64,000 bases of DNA from assembly GCA_007644065.1 (NCBI GenBank), contig VJWN01000011.1:992001-1056000 (forward strand), in the 5' to 3' direction. The stretch's first letter is position 1. Each line of letters opens with the position of its first letter. The translations under genes and the position numbers were made by a program. The notes under the pieces are model-generated. The model had not been told where the DNA came from, did no database searches, and worked only from the letters and a program-made list of their open reading frames with translations. Source of the stretch: Margaritispora aquatica. Its lineage: Eukaryota; Ascomycota; Leotiomycetes; Helotiales; Discinellaceae. This document shows positions 1-10,845 of this stretch, piece after piece.

Positions 1-275
1 GATTCAGTGTTTTAGTTGTCGATAGTTCTTTGCCCCCACAGATTCTGCATTATCAGGAACTTTTGGTGGTTTATTGTCTTAGACGGCAATGATCCAGAAT
101 GAAAAAGGGGGTCGCCTTACTTGCTTGCTTTTGATTGTTAGCCCACAGATCTCGCTTATGCCTCAGCCTGTCTCTGTGAGAGTCGGGAGTTGAATATTTT
201 AAGTCACCCTCTGCCCCATGAACTCCTCGTATCCAACAGACATTCTTTCACCGACAGACATTCGATCAGGTTAAT

Positions 276-1554
276 ATGATGGCGCGCCTTTTATCATTCG
301 CAATCCTCGGACTAGCTTTGACCTCACCCTCACTTGCCTCGGAGAAAAAATGCGACAATGACAACAATAACCTTATGAGATGCTTCATTGCATCCTCATC
401 GCTCGCCTCAGCTTACTGTAGCTCATATTTATCCATTCCTCTCAGGACTGTCATTGCAACAGCTACTTCGACTTCGTGAGTAGCTTAAACTCGAAATATT
501 TCGTTCATTTTCGCTGACTGGTAATAAGCTATCTTACCATTCCAACAACACTAGTTCAGACCAATGTCTTGACTTCGTCTACTCTCCTTACTTCGTATAC
601 TGTTGTGGTGGAGACCAAAACATCTACTAGTACCAGTACGTATCTTTAAATTTCAACTACACCATTGCGATTTCAAAGCGCAAGTCATAGAGTTACTGGA
701 AATTCGAATTGACCATGGTCAACTTCATGATACATAACAAGTAATAACAAGTTTTTGTAGCAACCACTCTCGGCCCAGCGGCAGCACCAGCACGAGTGCG
801 ACGTGATCGTGAAGATCGAAAACCCAAACCAAGCCAAACTTCTCTATCATGCATTTCCAAGCTCAGACCAGCTCCCTCCAGTATCGCTTTCGCCTGTAGT
901 TGCCTCAATGTCCAACCAGCTACCACCTCTACAACAACCACCCTACAAGTCACCCAAACAGCATACACGTCCCTCACTAGCACGACCATAACAACCACTG
1001 TTGTCGAATTAACCGCCGTCCTTCCAACTACCACAACAACAACCGTTAACGCAATTGAAACAGCTTCATCAAGCTGCTTCGGAATCTATATCTCCGGCAT
1101 TTCTGGTGGGGCAGCGGACACATCTCTAGTTGGCCAGAGTCTCATGCTCACCTCCTCATCCTACAATACCCTCGTGGGTCAACTGACTCATTTCACGGAT
1201 CCTGCTATGAGTGGAACGTTCTACCTGAGTTCCACTAACTCCCTTGTCTCTGCCAACAATGGCGCCTTTCCAGGGCGTGTAGCTGGTATTTCTGCGGGAG
1301 TAAATGCGTTCTACATTCAGTTTGCTCTTCCCGCGGAAAAGGCAACGTATCAATTCGTAGATCTCATATGCAGCATCGCGCCTGGAGGTGCTTTGACATG
1401 CAAGGATGGATATAGCACTACTGGACCTAACACCATATATTATTGCTCCAGTCTTGAGAATCATGCTATTATTGCTAACTATGAGATCCCTGGTGCGGGA
1501 TGTACTCCAATAACGCTTGGGACGATTCCGAGATCTTGCGCGGGTGTCATGTAG
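276..1554 (+). CDS. Secreted Ser/Thr-rich fungal protein, 3 exons
   Basis: Proposed exons 276-475, 529-635 and 761-1554 give 366 aa. The reading frame is kept only if intron 1 is gtgagt...aataag and intron 2 is gtacgt...ttgtag. Residues 1-21 form a signal peptide (hydrophobic core LLSFAILGLALTSPSLAS). A Thr/Ser/Val-rich stretch follows and resumes around residues 145-175; it looks like an O-glycosylated linker. Between the two parts lies a Cys-containing segment (CISKLRP...ACSCL) of the kind seen in many fungal secreted proteins. The C-terminal 200 residues hold a compact domain with several Cys and no motif I recognise. No GPI signal is evident. Function unknown; a cell-wall or extracellular protein is an inference from the signal peptide and composition. 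The start is the first Met before the signal peptide; a second Met follows directly. Confidence 0.65.
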
Positions 1555-3713
1555 ATACTTATAGTTGTTAGCGGGATATATCTCACGCACTATGGAGGAG
1601 TTGAGTGTTCAGAAATTGGTCCTGAGTGTCAGTTTGAATGGATTAATTGGCCTGTAAAGAGGAGTCTTACACTTCGGATTTTTAATACACTACTATTGTG
1701 CATCTTCAACCCTCGTTGGTTATCACGTCTTCAATCCACTCACCATCACTCTCCTGTCTTTTAACTTTGTCGTTGGAGTCAACTTTGGCCCCCCCTCCTC
1801 TTCCTCAAACAATATCATGCTCTCGCGTAAGGATTGTGCCACATCCTCTTCGCGACTTACAACCCCGTCTCTTTGAAGAGACTGATACTTCCCGAGAGGA
1901 AACGAGGCTCCGCACAGAGTATACTACCAATAATTTTCATAATTTGTTTAACGTGAGACCTGTGATCAAGTTTGAATTTTGTCATGCCTGATAGTGATGT
2001 AAACTCACAAGACTAGACATTCAACGATTCACTCTTGCAGCACAGTGATACACATGTAAGAACTAACGTCTTTCATTCGCCATCAGTCATCTCCATTATC
2101 TAGCCAGAATCCGCTAAAATGTGTCCTCGCAACGCAAATTGAGAAGTTGGAGGTCATCTTTCTTCACATGACCCCGCCTACCTCACTCGTGGATGCAAAG
2201 CATGGCAAAACACAGATCCCCATACATGATTTCGCCATGTGCTGATGCCTGCAACTCTTTTTGGTGTTCTTAAACAGAGCGTACTCTGGGATTTGCGGAC
2301 TTGGGGGCACCCTTACGGTTATACTGATTGAGATGACGCTGAATCTCCTTCTCTCATTCCCACGAATTTTCTCAAGTCCATGCTGAAAGAATGCATCCAA
2401 AAAGTTTTCGTGCACAAATCCACGCTGTTCACTTAATCTCGTGTGCTCGAGGCTCTCTACTGCCGACTCCTTAGCAAACAGACCTCGTTTTGGTGACTTT
2501 ATATCACGCATATACCCGAGCTCTTTCTGTAAATCGCTTTCACGCAATCAAGCTTGACTTGATTCTCGTCCTCCGAATTTGAATACTTCGCATTCATTGA
2601 AGTGCAAACTCGAGTTCCTCCTTACTGGATGGGGAGACTCAAGCTAACCTTCTAGTATCCCTTCCCCTGAATTCGCTTAAGCGCAACCTTAAATTAGCGA
2701 TACAGAAGCAACTTGCCTTGTTTCCAGTCCTCGACGTTCATCACAATTTATTTGACGGAAGATAAGCGTTCGTAATCAAAATCCACCTGGATTTTAATCT
2801 CGTAAAACCCTAAAAGTAACGAATACAAGGTTTGACTTGCGAATACATAGTCTGCAATGGATTTTGCTCAATTATCCGACAGCTTACTCCGCAACTGGTG
2901 CTTTCTCCTCCGCCTCCAACTTCGAGTAAGCGTTCTCAATGTAGTCAACGACATACCAGAGGTACCATCAAGTTGATACCTATGGACTTGGCTCGCTCAT
3001 CTCCCAGCTTCAATCAAGTTGAAGTGTTGGCCCTCGGTAGAATGAAAGATGCGTTAAGGGAAACAGCACAAAATGTGTGAAAGGCATATGATTGAATGTT
3101 CGATGTTGATATCCGCATAGAAGAATAAGATTCCTCATCATTAGAAGCGCCTGGTGGGAATTGCTAAGCAATACACGTAACACTTGGGCTGAAATTCTGC
3201 TTATGGTATCAGGAACTCACAGACAACAAGATTTATGTAATGATTTAAGCTATTGCTGTATGGTTGTAACCTGAGATATTTTATTATTATTCTATGTGTA
3301 CAGAGGATACATATGAAACTTTTATGAAAGATATAGACTGTTGAAGCTCCACTATTAATATTGTACTCGCGGTTTCACCCCATGAAGTCGTGATCTTCGA
3401 CAGGGATGTGCTTCCCGGTTTCTCTTGGATTTATCCCCCACCAACATATCTGAATAGCTTCCCAACAGTGTCATTCTTGTCTCGAGTATGTTCCTATTTC
3501 TTCTCCTGAATCATGTGTAATTCGTTGTGATTATTCCTTTGCTTCGCACATCCGCGAATCAGTTTGTAATACTCTTTCAATACGTCATTTCTATATTGTA
3601 ATCGGCGCATACTCAAAATAGTATGCTTAGCTCTGATACCTGGGACAACAAATTGCATAGTACACTGCTCGTGCAGACTCAAGCTTGGAAGTGGCACCAA
3701 GGAGGTAACGGCC
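1555..3713. other. Intergenic, no supported gene
   Basis: 2.2 kb between the secreted-protein gene and the 5-phosphatase. Two short open frames (1698-1991 + and 2164-2547 -) lack recognisable domains, splice context or coding-like codon bias. I see no repeat or RNA gene. Confidence 0.5.
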
Positions 3714-6700
3714 ATGATGGCATCAGGTGTGCGCACTTCCATGGACCAGGATAATGCAGAGCCGCCCGCAACTACTTCTAGTCCTCACTCCCTTTCTCGA
3801 GCCGTCCATGCGCGTCGCGCCGAGTACACACGACCAAAGAAACTCAAGATCAAGATTGGCACATGGAATGTAGCGGCATGCCCTGGAACTGAGAAGGATC
3901 TTGCTGCTTGGTTTGTAGACGGGAAGGGCATCGATAAACCTTTGGCGGGGTTGAAGATTCAGGATGACATCTCGCGCAATGGAAGCCAGGATCACATAGA
4001 GAGTGTCGCAGATCAAGAGGCACGAAGGACAAAGAAGCAGAGCACAATACCCAAAGGCGATGATGGTACTATCGTTGGCGGAGACGAGATTGGGATCTAT
4101 GTCTTGGGTTTGCAAGAAGTGGTGGACCTCAACAGCGCACGAGAGTACATAGGAAGAGTGTATACAGATCCAGAACCGACTTCGAAATGGAGAAAAGCCT
4201 TGGTGAAGGCTCTTCCTCCTGGATATACGATGGTGGCGGAGCAACAGCTTTCCGGACTTCTGCTATTCATTTTTGCATCGCCAATTGTTGCGCCAACCAT
4301 TAGCTCTGTAAGCACCGTAAGTGTAGGCACCGGAATCATGGGATATCTAGGAAACAAAGGTGCCGTGACTACAAGATTGGTTCTTGGGGAAACTACGCGA
4401 CTGGTATTCGTTAATTCGCATTTGGCTTCTGGGTCTGAGCCTGCACATCTTGAGCGCAGATGCTGGGATGTTACTCAAATCTTACAACGAACACAATTTG
4501 ATCCTATCAGTTGGGCGGGCGTATTGGAGGATGAGGGAGAGGGTATCGGTGAAGAGGATTTTGCTTTTTGGTTTGGGGATTTGAATTTCAGGTTGGATGG
4601 GCTGCCAGGCGATGATATTCGACGACTTCTTATGCTACATGCAAAGGGCGAATATGATATCGGATCCAAGGCAAGAAACAAGATGGAGGCAGAGCTGGCA
4701 CATGCGGATCATCCTATCGTGATTCGGAGCATTGATAGTGATTCAGAATCGGGAGACGAATCTGAGCCACGGACAAGCAGCTCGTTCGATAAAGGAGACG
4801 ATGCTTCATCAGGCACTTTGCCTGACCCAGATGACTTCATTCAGGATCCAAGTCAAGACCCTGCATCACTACAAGCAACACTTGATTCTTTGCTTCCTCA
4901 CGATCAACTGAGGAAAACACAAAAACTCAAGAAAGCTTTCCATGATGGCTGGCGAGAAGGTCATATTACCTTCCTGCCGACTTACAAATACGATGTAGGG
5001 ACGATGGGTGTGTTTGATAGCAGTGAGAAAAAACGAGCACCGAGTTGGTGTGACCGGATTCTTTTTCGGACACGGAAAGACAAAATGGATTATGAGAAAC
5101 GAGAATACGAGACCAAGCAAGCAAGGATAAAAGACGAGGAAATGAAAGCAAGGGGCATTGATCAGGCGGGCGATGATGAATCTGTTTTATTCGATTATGA
5201 CCCTGATGAGGACGGACTTGATGATCAACCTGAAATAGTGTCACCGAAGAAGATTGATGAGTATGATGAATACGATGAAGGCGACAACGAGGCTTCGGGA
5301 GCTGTAGTAACGAAGGAGGGATATGTGGATAGAATACAGCAGGATGTTTACACTTCACACCAACGAGTCTTGTCATCAGATCACAAGCCAATAGACGCAG
5401 TTTTCACGCTGGAATACGATGCTGTCGTACCCGAGCTCAAGGCTCATATTCAACAAGAAGTTGCTCGAGAGCTGGACCGAGCAGAGAATGAAGGTCGTCC
5501 TGGAGTCACATTGGTGGTTGATCATTCCATGTATGATAATCCGTCAACATCTCGGCGGCAGTCTGCAGGAAATGCTTCTGGTGTTGACTTTGGGGACGTC
5601 GCATATTTACGCCGAAAAGTACGAAGCATCACCGTCGCCAACACAGGCCAAGTAGCAGCAACCTTTGCCTTTGTTGATAGACCTAATGAAACCGGGGAGG
5701 CAGATCGAATAGGCCCTTCCTGGCTATCAGTCTCGTTTGTAGCTCCTGAAGCCAATGATAGCGAACCTACAGGTGAGGATATGAAGAAAGAGATTACTCT
5801 CGAGCCTGGAGATACTATCAATGTGACACTAGAATTATCGATTGACGACACAACAATGGTCAAAGATCTCAACGATAGCAAGATGAAACTCGATGACGTC
5901 CTTGTCCTACGTGTGACAGATGGTCGCGACCATTTTATTCCCATCCATGGTACATGGCTGCAGTCATGTCTATGCCGCTCCGTTGACCAGCTCATTCGCA
6001 TTCCTGAAGGTGGTGTTCGTGCCCTGGTGCCCAGTCGCGATGGCTCAGGAAAGTACGTCAACCGAGGCCAGGAAGTATGCTGGTCTGCACCTCGCGAATT
6101 ATTCAAGCTCACCGAATGCATCGAGACACTCACTGACCGTGTCATCGCCGACTCCAGCATGCTGGAGAGTGCCCAGATTCCAATCGAGCCTACAGGCTGG
6201 CCATTCGACGAGAAGACATGGTTGATAAAAGACAAGAATATCAGAGATAGTCATAAGGTTTTCGTCTTCGATGCGTTGGACTCAGATAGTAATCTGAATG
6301 AGTCATTCCCACCTGAGGTACCGGCTATAGAGCGTCTCGAGATTGTCGCCGAGGTACTCGTCGTGTTCATCAAGACTCTTACAGACGGGATAGTGCCCGC
6401 TCCTATTTTCTCAAAACTAGAACAAGACATGATAGCACGAGGCACGAAACCCCTTACCGATGCCGACGAAATCAAAACATGGGTCCTAGACGTGCTCTCC
6501 TCCTCACCAAATCACCACATATCTCTCGTCTTCATGATCAGCATGCTCTCACGCGTGGCAAGCGAGCTTGTTCCCATCCCTAAGAGTAACTGGCGTGATA
6601 GTGGAAGCGCTTCGAGTGGAGCAGGCAAAAGGTCGAGTATGGACAGTGTGAGGAGGAGTTTGAGTTGGAAGGGAAAGGCGCCGCCGAATCTCAATCCTGG

Positions 6701-6860
6701 GGTCAAGGAGCAAGATAAGAGGAGGGCGAAAGGGAAGATTTTTGTGGATGTTTTCAGGGATGTGATTGTGAGAGGTGGAGAGGGCAAGAGTGCCAAGGAG
6801 AGGAAGGTGATCGAGGAAAGGAAAAGGGAGATTCTTGAGGGAATGCTGACGGCTAGTTGA
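3714..6860 (+). CDS. Inositol polyphosphate 5-phosphatase, OCRL/INPP5B-like with ASH and RhoGAP-like C-terminus
   Basis: Single exon, 1048 aa. Catalytic 5-phosphatase motifs occur in order: GTWNVA (49-54), GLQE (132-135), NSHLASG (234-240), FWFGDLNFRL (285-294), FLPTYKYD (420-427), PSWCDRIL (443-450) and SSDHKP (about 555-560). These include the expected Mg-binding Glu, the catalytic Asp/Asn and the final His. A beta-rich ASH-like region (about 625-747) and an alpha-helical RhoGAP-like region (about 752-958) follow, the arrangement of OCRL/INPP5B rather than of Sac1-containing synaptojanins. The family removes the 5-phosphate from PI(4,5)P2 and related lipids at endomembranes. Two acidic, low-complexity inserts (about 330-395 and 460-545) lengthen the catalytic domain. 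The C-terminus is basic and Ser-rich. The start is the first of two adjacent Met codons; the second is equally possible. The fold assignment is strong, the exact substrate is inferred. Confidence 0.9.
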   Translation: MMASGVRTSMDQDNAEPPATTSSPHSLSRAVHARRAEYTRPKKLKIKIGTWNVAACPGTEKDLAAWFVDGKGIDKPLAGLKIQDDISRNGSQDHIESVADQEARRTKKQSTIPKGDDGTIVGGDEIGIYVLGLQEVVDLNSAREYIGRVYTDPEPTSKWRKALVKALPPGYTMVAEQQLSGLLLFIFASPIVAPTISSVSTVSVGTGIMGYLGNKGAVTTRLVLGETTRLVFVNSHLASGSEPAHLERRCWDVTQILQRTQFDPISWAGVLEDEGEGIGEEDFAFWFGDLNFRLDGLPGDDIRRLLMLHAKGEYDIGSKARNKMEAELAHADHPIVIRSIDSDSESGDESEPRTSSSFDKGDDASSGTLPDPDDFIQDPSQDPASLQATLDSLLPHDQLRKTQKLKKAFHDGWREGHITFLPTYKYDVGTMGVFDSSEKKRAPSWCDRILFRTRKDKMDYEKREYETKQARIKDEEMKARGIDQAGDDESVLFDYDPDEDGLDDQPEIVSPKKIDEYDEYDEGDNEASGAVVTKEGYVDRIQQDVYTSHQRVLSSDHKPIDAVFTLEYDAVVPELKAHIQQEVARELDRAENEGRPGVTLVVDHSMYDNPSTSRRQSAGNASGVDFGDVAYLRRKVRSITVANTGQVAATFAFVDRPNETGEADRIGPSWLSVSFVAPEANDSEPTGEDMKKEITLEPGDTINVTLELSIDDTTMVKDLNDSKMKLDDVLVLRVTDGRDHFIPIHGTWLQSCLCRSVDQLIRIPEGGVRALVPSRDGSGKYVNRGQEVCWSAPRELFKLTECIETLTDRVIADSSMLESAQIPIEPTGWPFDEKTWLIKDKNIRDSHKVFVFDALDSDSNLNESFPPEVPAIERLEIVAEVLVVFIKTLTDGIVPAPIFSKLEQDMIARGTKPLTDADEIKTWVLDVLSSSPNHHISLVFMISMLSRVASELVPIPKSNWRDSGSASSGAGKRSSMDSVRRSLSWKGKAPPNLNPGVKEQDKRRAKGKIFVDVFRDVIVRGGEGKSAKERKVIEERKREILEGMLTAS

Positions 6861-8212
6861 GGTGAAGTGAGCTAATGGTTCGTAGCCATGCATGGAGTCG
6901 TGGTGGGGTTTGAAGCGAGCGATGATAGCGCTCATGATATGAGGGGATGCAAGAGTTACAGCATGCATTTAATAGAATAGAAAGATCTTCAAATCTGCTA
7001 GTATTGGTAGCTAATTAGCTCATCTAGAACTCGCCAGCCGTGCTCAATTTGCTAGTTTACTTGCCTTCATACTGCCCCAGCCCAAGTTATTGATACGTCT
7101 CGTAAAAGTATAATATCTACCTTGGGAGTTATGATCAAAACTAAGGAACAGTAATAATGTAGTATAAAGACAGCTTGTGACTCCACTCCACAGCATTTTT
7201 CGAGCACCAGTCATAGAAGCGACAACCAATGCAAGGACCACGTTCGCGCTCCCTGTCAAATAATTTTCCAGGCTCTTAAGTCTGCAATCCCTCGCTCTGT
7301 AAGAACACGAAGGCCTGTGGATTTGGTTTAGCTTGTGATTAATTTGCATTGTTAACTGTGTTTGCTGTAGCGGTACGCTGGTGAGAATTGATGACTGGAT
7401 CGGTTTTCATATTAACAGCCGCAGTGAAAAGAACAAATGGCAAATCCTACAGCTAACAGTGAGAGCTTAGAGAGAATTGAGAGATTTAACAACGAGTATG
7501 CAGCGTATGAAATTTGATTTTGAATTTGATCAGCTACGACATCCTCAAAATAAGAAGTAACACATTTCTGCTTCCTCAATACTTGGGTCAAGCTGTTGAA
7601 AACTGAGTACGAATCTCGATATTCAATCGTAGTAGTAAAAGTAAATTATGCTGCGAAGTTTTCTAGACATGAATACGTGGGATTTGAGAAGGCGGGAAGT
7701 GATTCTGTGTTTTATAGCTTGTTCCGTGAAAGGAGGCGAGGGTGAGATTGTGAGTTCAAGACCAAGGTTTGAAAGTGGAATTGAGCAGGAAGTAAATTTA
7801 TCTGCCTGATGGTAAATGATGTAGCACCGCCAGACTTCTAAGTGTGATCAAACAGGAACTACAAAGCCAAAAGCACAACAAAGTCTCATCCAATTTTCAT
7901 AATATTGCTACAACAAAAACACCACAAGCGAGCGAGCCGTACAAAAGAACATAAAGCCCTTCTGAGCAGCAGTACTGTAGGAAGTGTCTACCGGACCCAG
8001 CTCAACCATCAGCACCCAGACAATAAAAGTGACAAATGCCAAGCCCCAAATCCTCATTCAGAAAAGAGATTCGCCAGAATCCGCGAAGGAGCTTTACCTC
8101 AAAGAAAGACGCTCTCAAAGAGGTCCATTTATCAATAGGTAAACGCGTTTCTTCCTCCGAGTGGATGCCGGGCTTGGCTCGACTACTACTCTTGGCAAGG
8201 TCAGACTTTTCG

Positions 8213-8221
8213 TTATCTGAT
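8213..8221 (-). promoter_or_regulatory. SreA-type iron-responsive GATA site (distal)
   Basis: TTATCTGAT on the plus strand is the reverse complement of ATCAGATAA, an exact match to the fungal iron-repressor (SreA/SRE) consensus ATCWGATAA. It lies 618-626 bp before the ATG of the siderophore-type transporter. Confidence 0.45.
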
Positions 8222-8531
8222 CTTGAGAGTTGCTGGGTTGGGAGATGATCGCTTGGTTGACTCCACTGATGCCTCCACATATGCCTCCACTTTCGCTCGC
8301 TCGCCATGGGGTGGGTATGTTGGTTATTCGTAATGGGTCTAACTTAGTGTTGATGGTTGATGATTCAAGTCTGATGTTTGGTGCTTTAGGTTCGGAATAC
8401 TGTATCTTTGTTGAAGAGATGGATGCTCATACAATCTTATTTTAGCAAGGTTGTCATCTCCCTCTTCTGTGGAGGTGATGGTTGAGTTCGATGCAAGTAT
8501 GTTCGATGCCATAAGCGCGTCTAGAATAAAG

Positions 8532-8540
8532 TTATCAGAT
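8532..8540 (-). promoter_or_regulatory. SreA-type iron-responsive GATA site (proximal)
   Basis: TTATCAGAT is the reverse complement of ATCTGATAA and fits ATCWGATAA exactly. It sits about 300 bp before the transporter ATG at 8839. Paired with the distal site it suggests repression under iron sufficiency; this is inference from the consensus. Confidence 0.5.
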
Positions 8541-8838
8541 CCGAATAAGCTCCGCTACCATAAATTGAGAAATGACCAAGTCCCATTCAAGGCCTGTCTA
8601 AGCCAAGCACAACCCAAGCACAATCCACTCCCGACACTGCGGAATCATTTCCCGAAAAGAAAAATGAAGAAGCATAAGATAGTAACATCCCTCACTTCTG
8701 GAGGAGATGATCATCATTTACCTCTTTTCCTTGAACAGAGTTGTTTCGTCTCTTGGATTGGAAGCTTGATTGAAATCCTCGCTTCACCTTTGTGACTTCA
8801 AGAGTTCAAGCAAAACTTCTCAAGAAGTAAGACAAAAC

Positions 8839-10845
8839 ATGTCGGCGCTACCCAAAGAACTAGGCTCAGGGCCTAAAACAGCCAGCCAGAGTTCTGTAAT
8901 TTCCACATCCTCAGAAGAACACTCCTCGGGCACTCCAAAACATCAACACAATGCCCTCATCACCTCACAATCCAACACCGCCTCCCAACCCCATGACCCC
9001 GATGCTCAAGCATCAACCACAACCGCCCTCGGCGTCTCAAAAGTCGAAGCCTTCAACAAAGTCCTCTACAGCTCGGGCAAAAAAGGAAAGCTGCTACTTT
9101 GGCTCCTCGGAATTTCGATTGGCCTAACCATGTTCGCCTACGCCCTCGACCAAGGCATCACATCCAGCATCTTTACTACCATGGCCTCCTCGACTTTCGG
9201 ACAGCACAGCTCCCTCGCCGCCGTGACAACGGCATCACAAATCATCCGCGCCATCAGCAAGCCATTCATCGGCAAGCTCGCGGATATCACATCCCGGCCC
9301 ACGACGTATGCCATCATCCTGGTCTTCTATGTCGTGGGCTTCGCTGTCGCAGCGACGTCAAGCTCCTTCGCTGCGTACACTGTCGGCATATGCTTCACGT
9401 CTGTAGGGAAGAGCGGATTGGATTTGTTGAGCGATATCATCGTTGGTGATTTGACGCCATTGCAGTGGAGAGGCTTTTTTGGTGCCGCGCTTTCCTTGCC
9501 GTTCGTGGTTACCGTGCCGGTGAATGGATTCATCGCCGAGGGGTTCGTGGATAATTGGCGTTGGGGATTGGGTATGTTTGCGATTGTGGTGCCTGTTTTG
9601 CTCGTACCTGCTATCATCACGCTGTATGCGATGCAACGCCGAGGAGAGAAAATGGGAATGGTGACCATGGCTTCTTCTAAGCGAGTTCGAAGCGAAACCG
9701 CTGAGGACGAGGTTGCCGCCGAACCAAAAACCGCAGCATATTGGGTTGGACTTTTCTACCAAGGTCTAATCGACATCGATATCATCGGACTCATCATCCT
9801 TGGCACAGCATTCTCGCTCATCCTCCTCCCCTTCACACTGCAAGGTAACGCCGTGGGCGGCTGGGCTAACGCTAGCATAATCGGCATGCTCGTAACTGGT
9901 TTCGTACTGCTCATCCTCTTCGTCCTTTTCGAAGTCTATCTCGCACCCAAGCCGCTGATGAGCAAGCACATCCTTCAAAACCGCACTTTCCTCGCAGCCG
10001 TGACGATCTACACATTCAACCAAACCGCCTCCTCGGTCCGCAACACCTACTTCGCGTCGTACATCTACATCATTAAGGACTGGACGACCTACGAGTGGAC
10101 TATCTTCCTCGGCATCACTACCATGGGCCTCAGTCTGCTCGGTCCCATCGTAGGTCTTGTGCAGAGATCAACCCATCGCTATAAATCCATGATGGTGTTT
10201 GGTGCCGCCGCTCGTCTCATCGCTTACGGCCTCCTCGTACAAGGCCACAACGGCGAAGTCAACATGGTGCAAGGCACCACACGCCTGATCTTCGCACAAC
10301 TGCTCTTCTGCCTCGGCTCCTTCAACATTGTTGGCGTGCGCGTCGGATCGCAAGCCTCAGTTCCACACACCGACATGGCGTCCCTGATCGCGCTGTTGAC
10401 TCTCTGGTCCACACTCGGCTCTTCGCTCGGCAGTGCCATTGCGTCAGCCATCTGGACGAATGAAATGTTGGACCGCATGTATATCGAGATGCCGGGCGTC
10501 AGTCGCGCGAAAGTCCGTGAGCTGTATGGCAGTATCCGCAAGCTGCGCACCGCGTACGCGTTTGATGATCCGGCGCGGAAGGGCGCGATTCGGGCGTATG
10601 CGGTGGTGAATGGGCATATTGCGATCACGGCTTTGTGTCTTGCTGCGGTGCCGCTTGTGGCCAGTTTCTTCATGCCGGATTTCTATCTGGGTGAGCAGCA
10701 GAATGCGGTTACGAATCGGAGTGTGGAGGGCGAGGAGGTGGTTATCCCGGAGAGGAGGGAGGAGGTCGACACTAGGAATGGTGATGGTGATGAGGGAAAG
10801 CTTTTTTACCGTCGGTGGGTAGCGGCGTATCGTAAGGGCCTGTGA
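8839..10845 (+). CDS. MFS siderophore-iron transporter-like protein (ARN/SIT/MirB type)
   Basis: Single exon, 668 aa. The first ATG is at 8839 (MSALPKELGS); upstream in-frame codons have no ATG. Residues 1-80 are a Ser/Thr/Gln-rich cytosolic tail. From about residue 85 roughly 12-14 hydrophobic helices follow (first LLLWLLGISIGLTMFAYALD), with a cytosolic loop near 275-300. Hallmarks of the siderophore subfamily are YALDQGITSS in TM1, DLTPLQWRGFFGA after TM5, and the C-terminal PDFYLGEQQNAV (about 612-623), very close to the conserved C-terminal YLGxxQNAV of fungal Sit1/Mir proteins. The family imports ferric siderophores at the plasma membrane by proton symport. Two ATCWGATAA sites upstream fit iron repression by SreA. 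No NRPS or siderophore biosynthesis gene adjoins it, so a role with its own or foreign siderophores cannot be told apart. GC-rich third positions contrast with the flanking DNA. Confidence 0.85.
   Translation: MSALPKELGSGPKTASQSSVISTSSEEHSSGTPKHQHNALITSQSNTASQPHDPDAQASTTTALGVSKVEAFNKVLYSSGKKGKLLLWLLGISIGLTMFAYALDQGITSSIFTTMASSTFGQHSSLAAVTTASQIIRAISKPFIGKLADITSRPTTYAIILVFYVVGFAVAATSSSFAAYTVGICFTSVGKSGLDLLSDIIVGDLTPLQWRGFFGAALSLPFVVTVPVNGFIAEGFVDNWRWGLGMFAIVVPVLLVPAIITLYAMQRRGEKMGMVTMASSKRVRSETAEDEVAAEPKTAAYWVGLFYQGLIDIDIIGLIILGTAFSLILLPFTLQGNAVGGWANASIIGMLVTGFVLLILFVLFEVYLAPKPLMSKHILQNRTFLAAVTIYTFNQTASSVRNTYFASYIYIIKDWTTYEWTIFLGITTMGLSLLGPIVGLVQRSTHRYKSMMVFGAAARLIAYGLLVQGHNGEVNMVQGTTRLIFAQLLFCLGSFNIVGVRVGSQASVPHTDMASLIALLTLWSTLGSSLGSAIASAIWTNEMLDRMYIEMPGVSRAKVRELYGSIRKLRTAYAFDDPARKGAIRAYAVVNGHIAITALCLAAVPLVASFFMPDFYLGEQQNAVTNRSVEGEEVVIPERREEVDTRNGDGDEGKLFYRRWVAAYRKGL

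Larger units (their letters stand above)
6861..8838. other. Intergenic / promoter region of the MFS carrier
   Basis: About 2 kb with only short, unsupported open frames (7044-7349 -, 7905-8138 +, 8451-8795 +). It holds two SreA-type sites, listed separately. I saw no repeats or RNA genes. Confidence 0.5.

Noticed and set aside
2164..2547. 127-aa open frame on the minus strand
   Set aside because: No recognisable domain, splice support or homologous feel.
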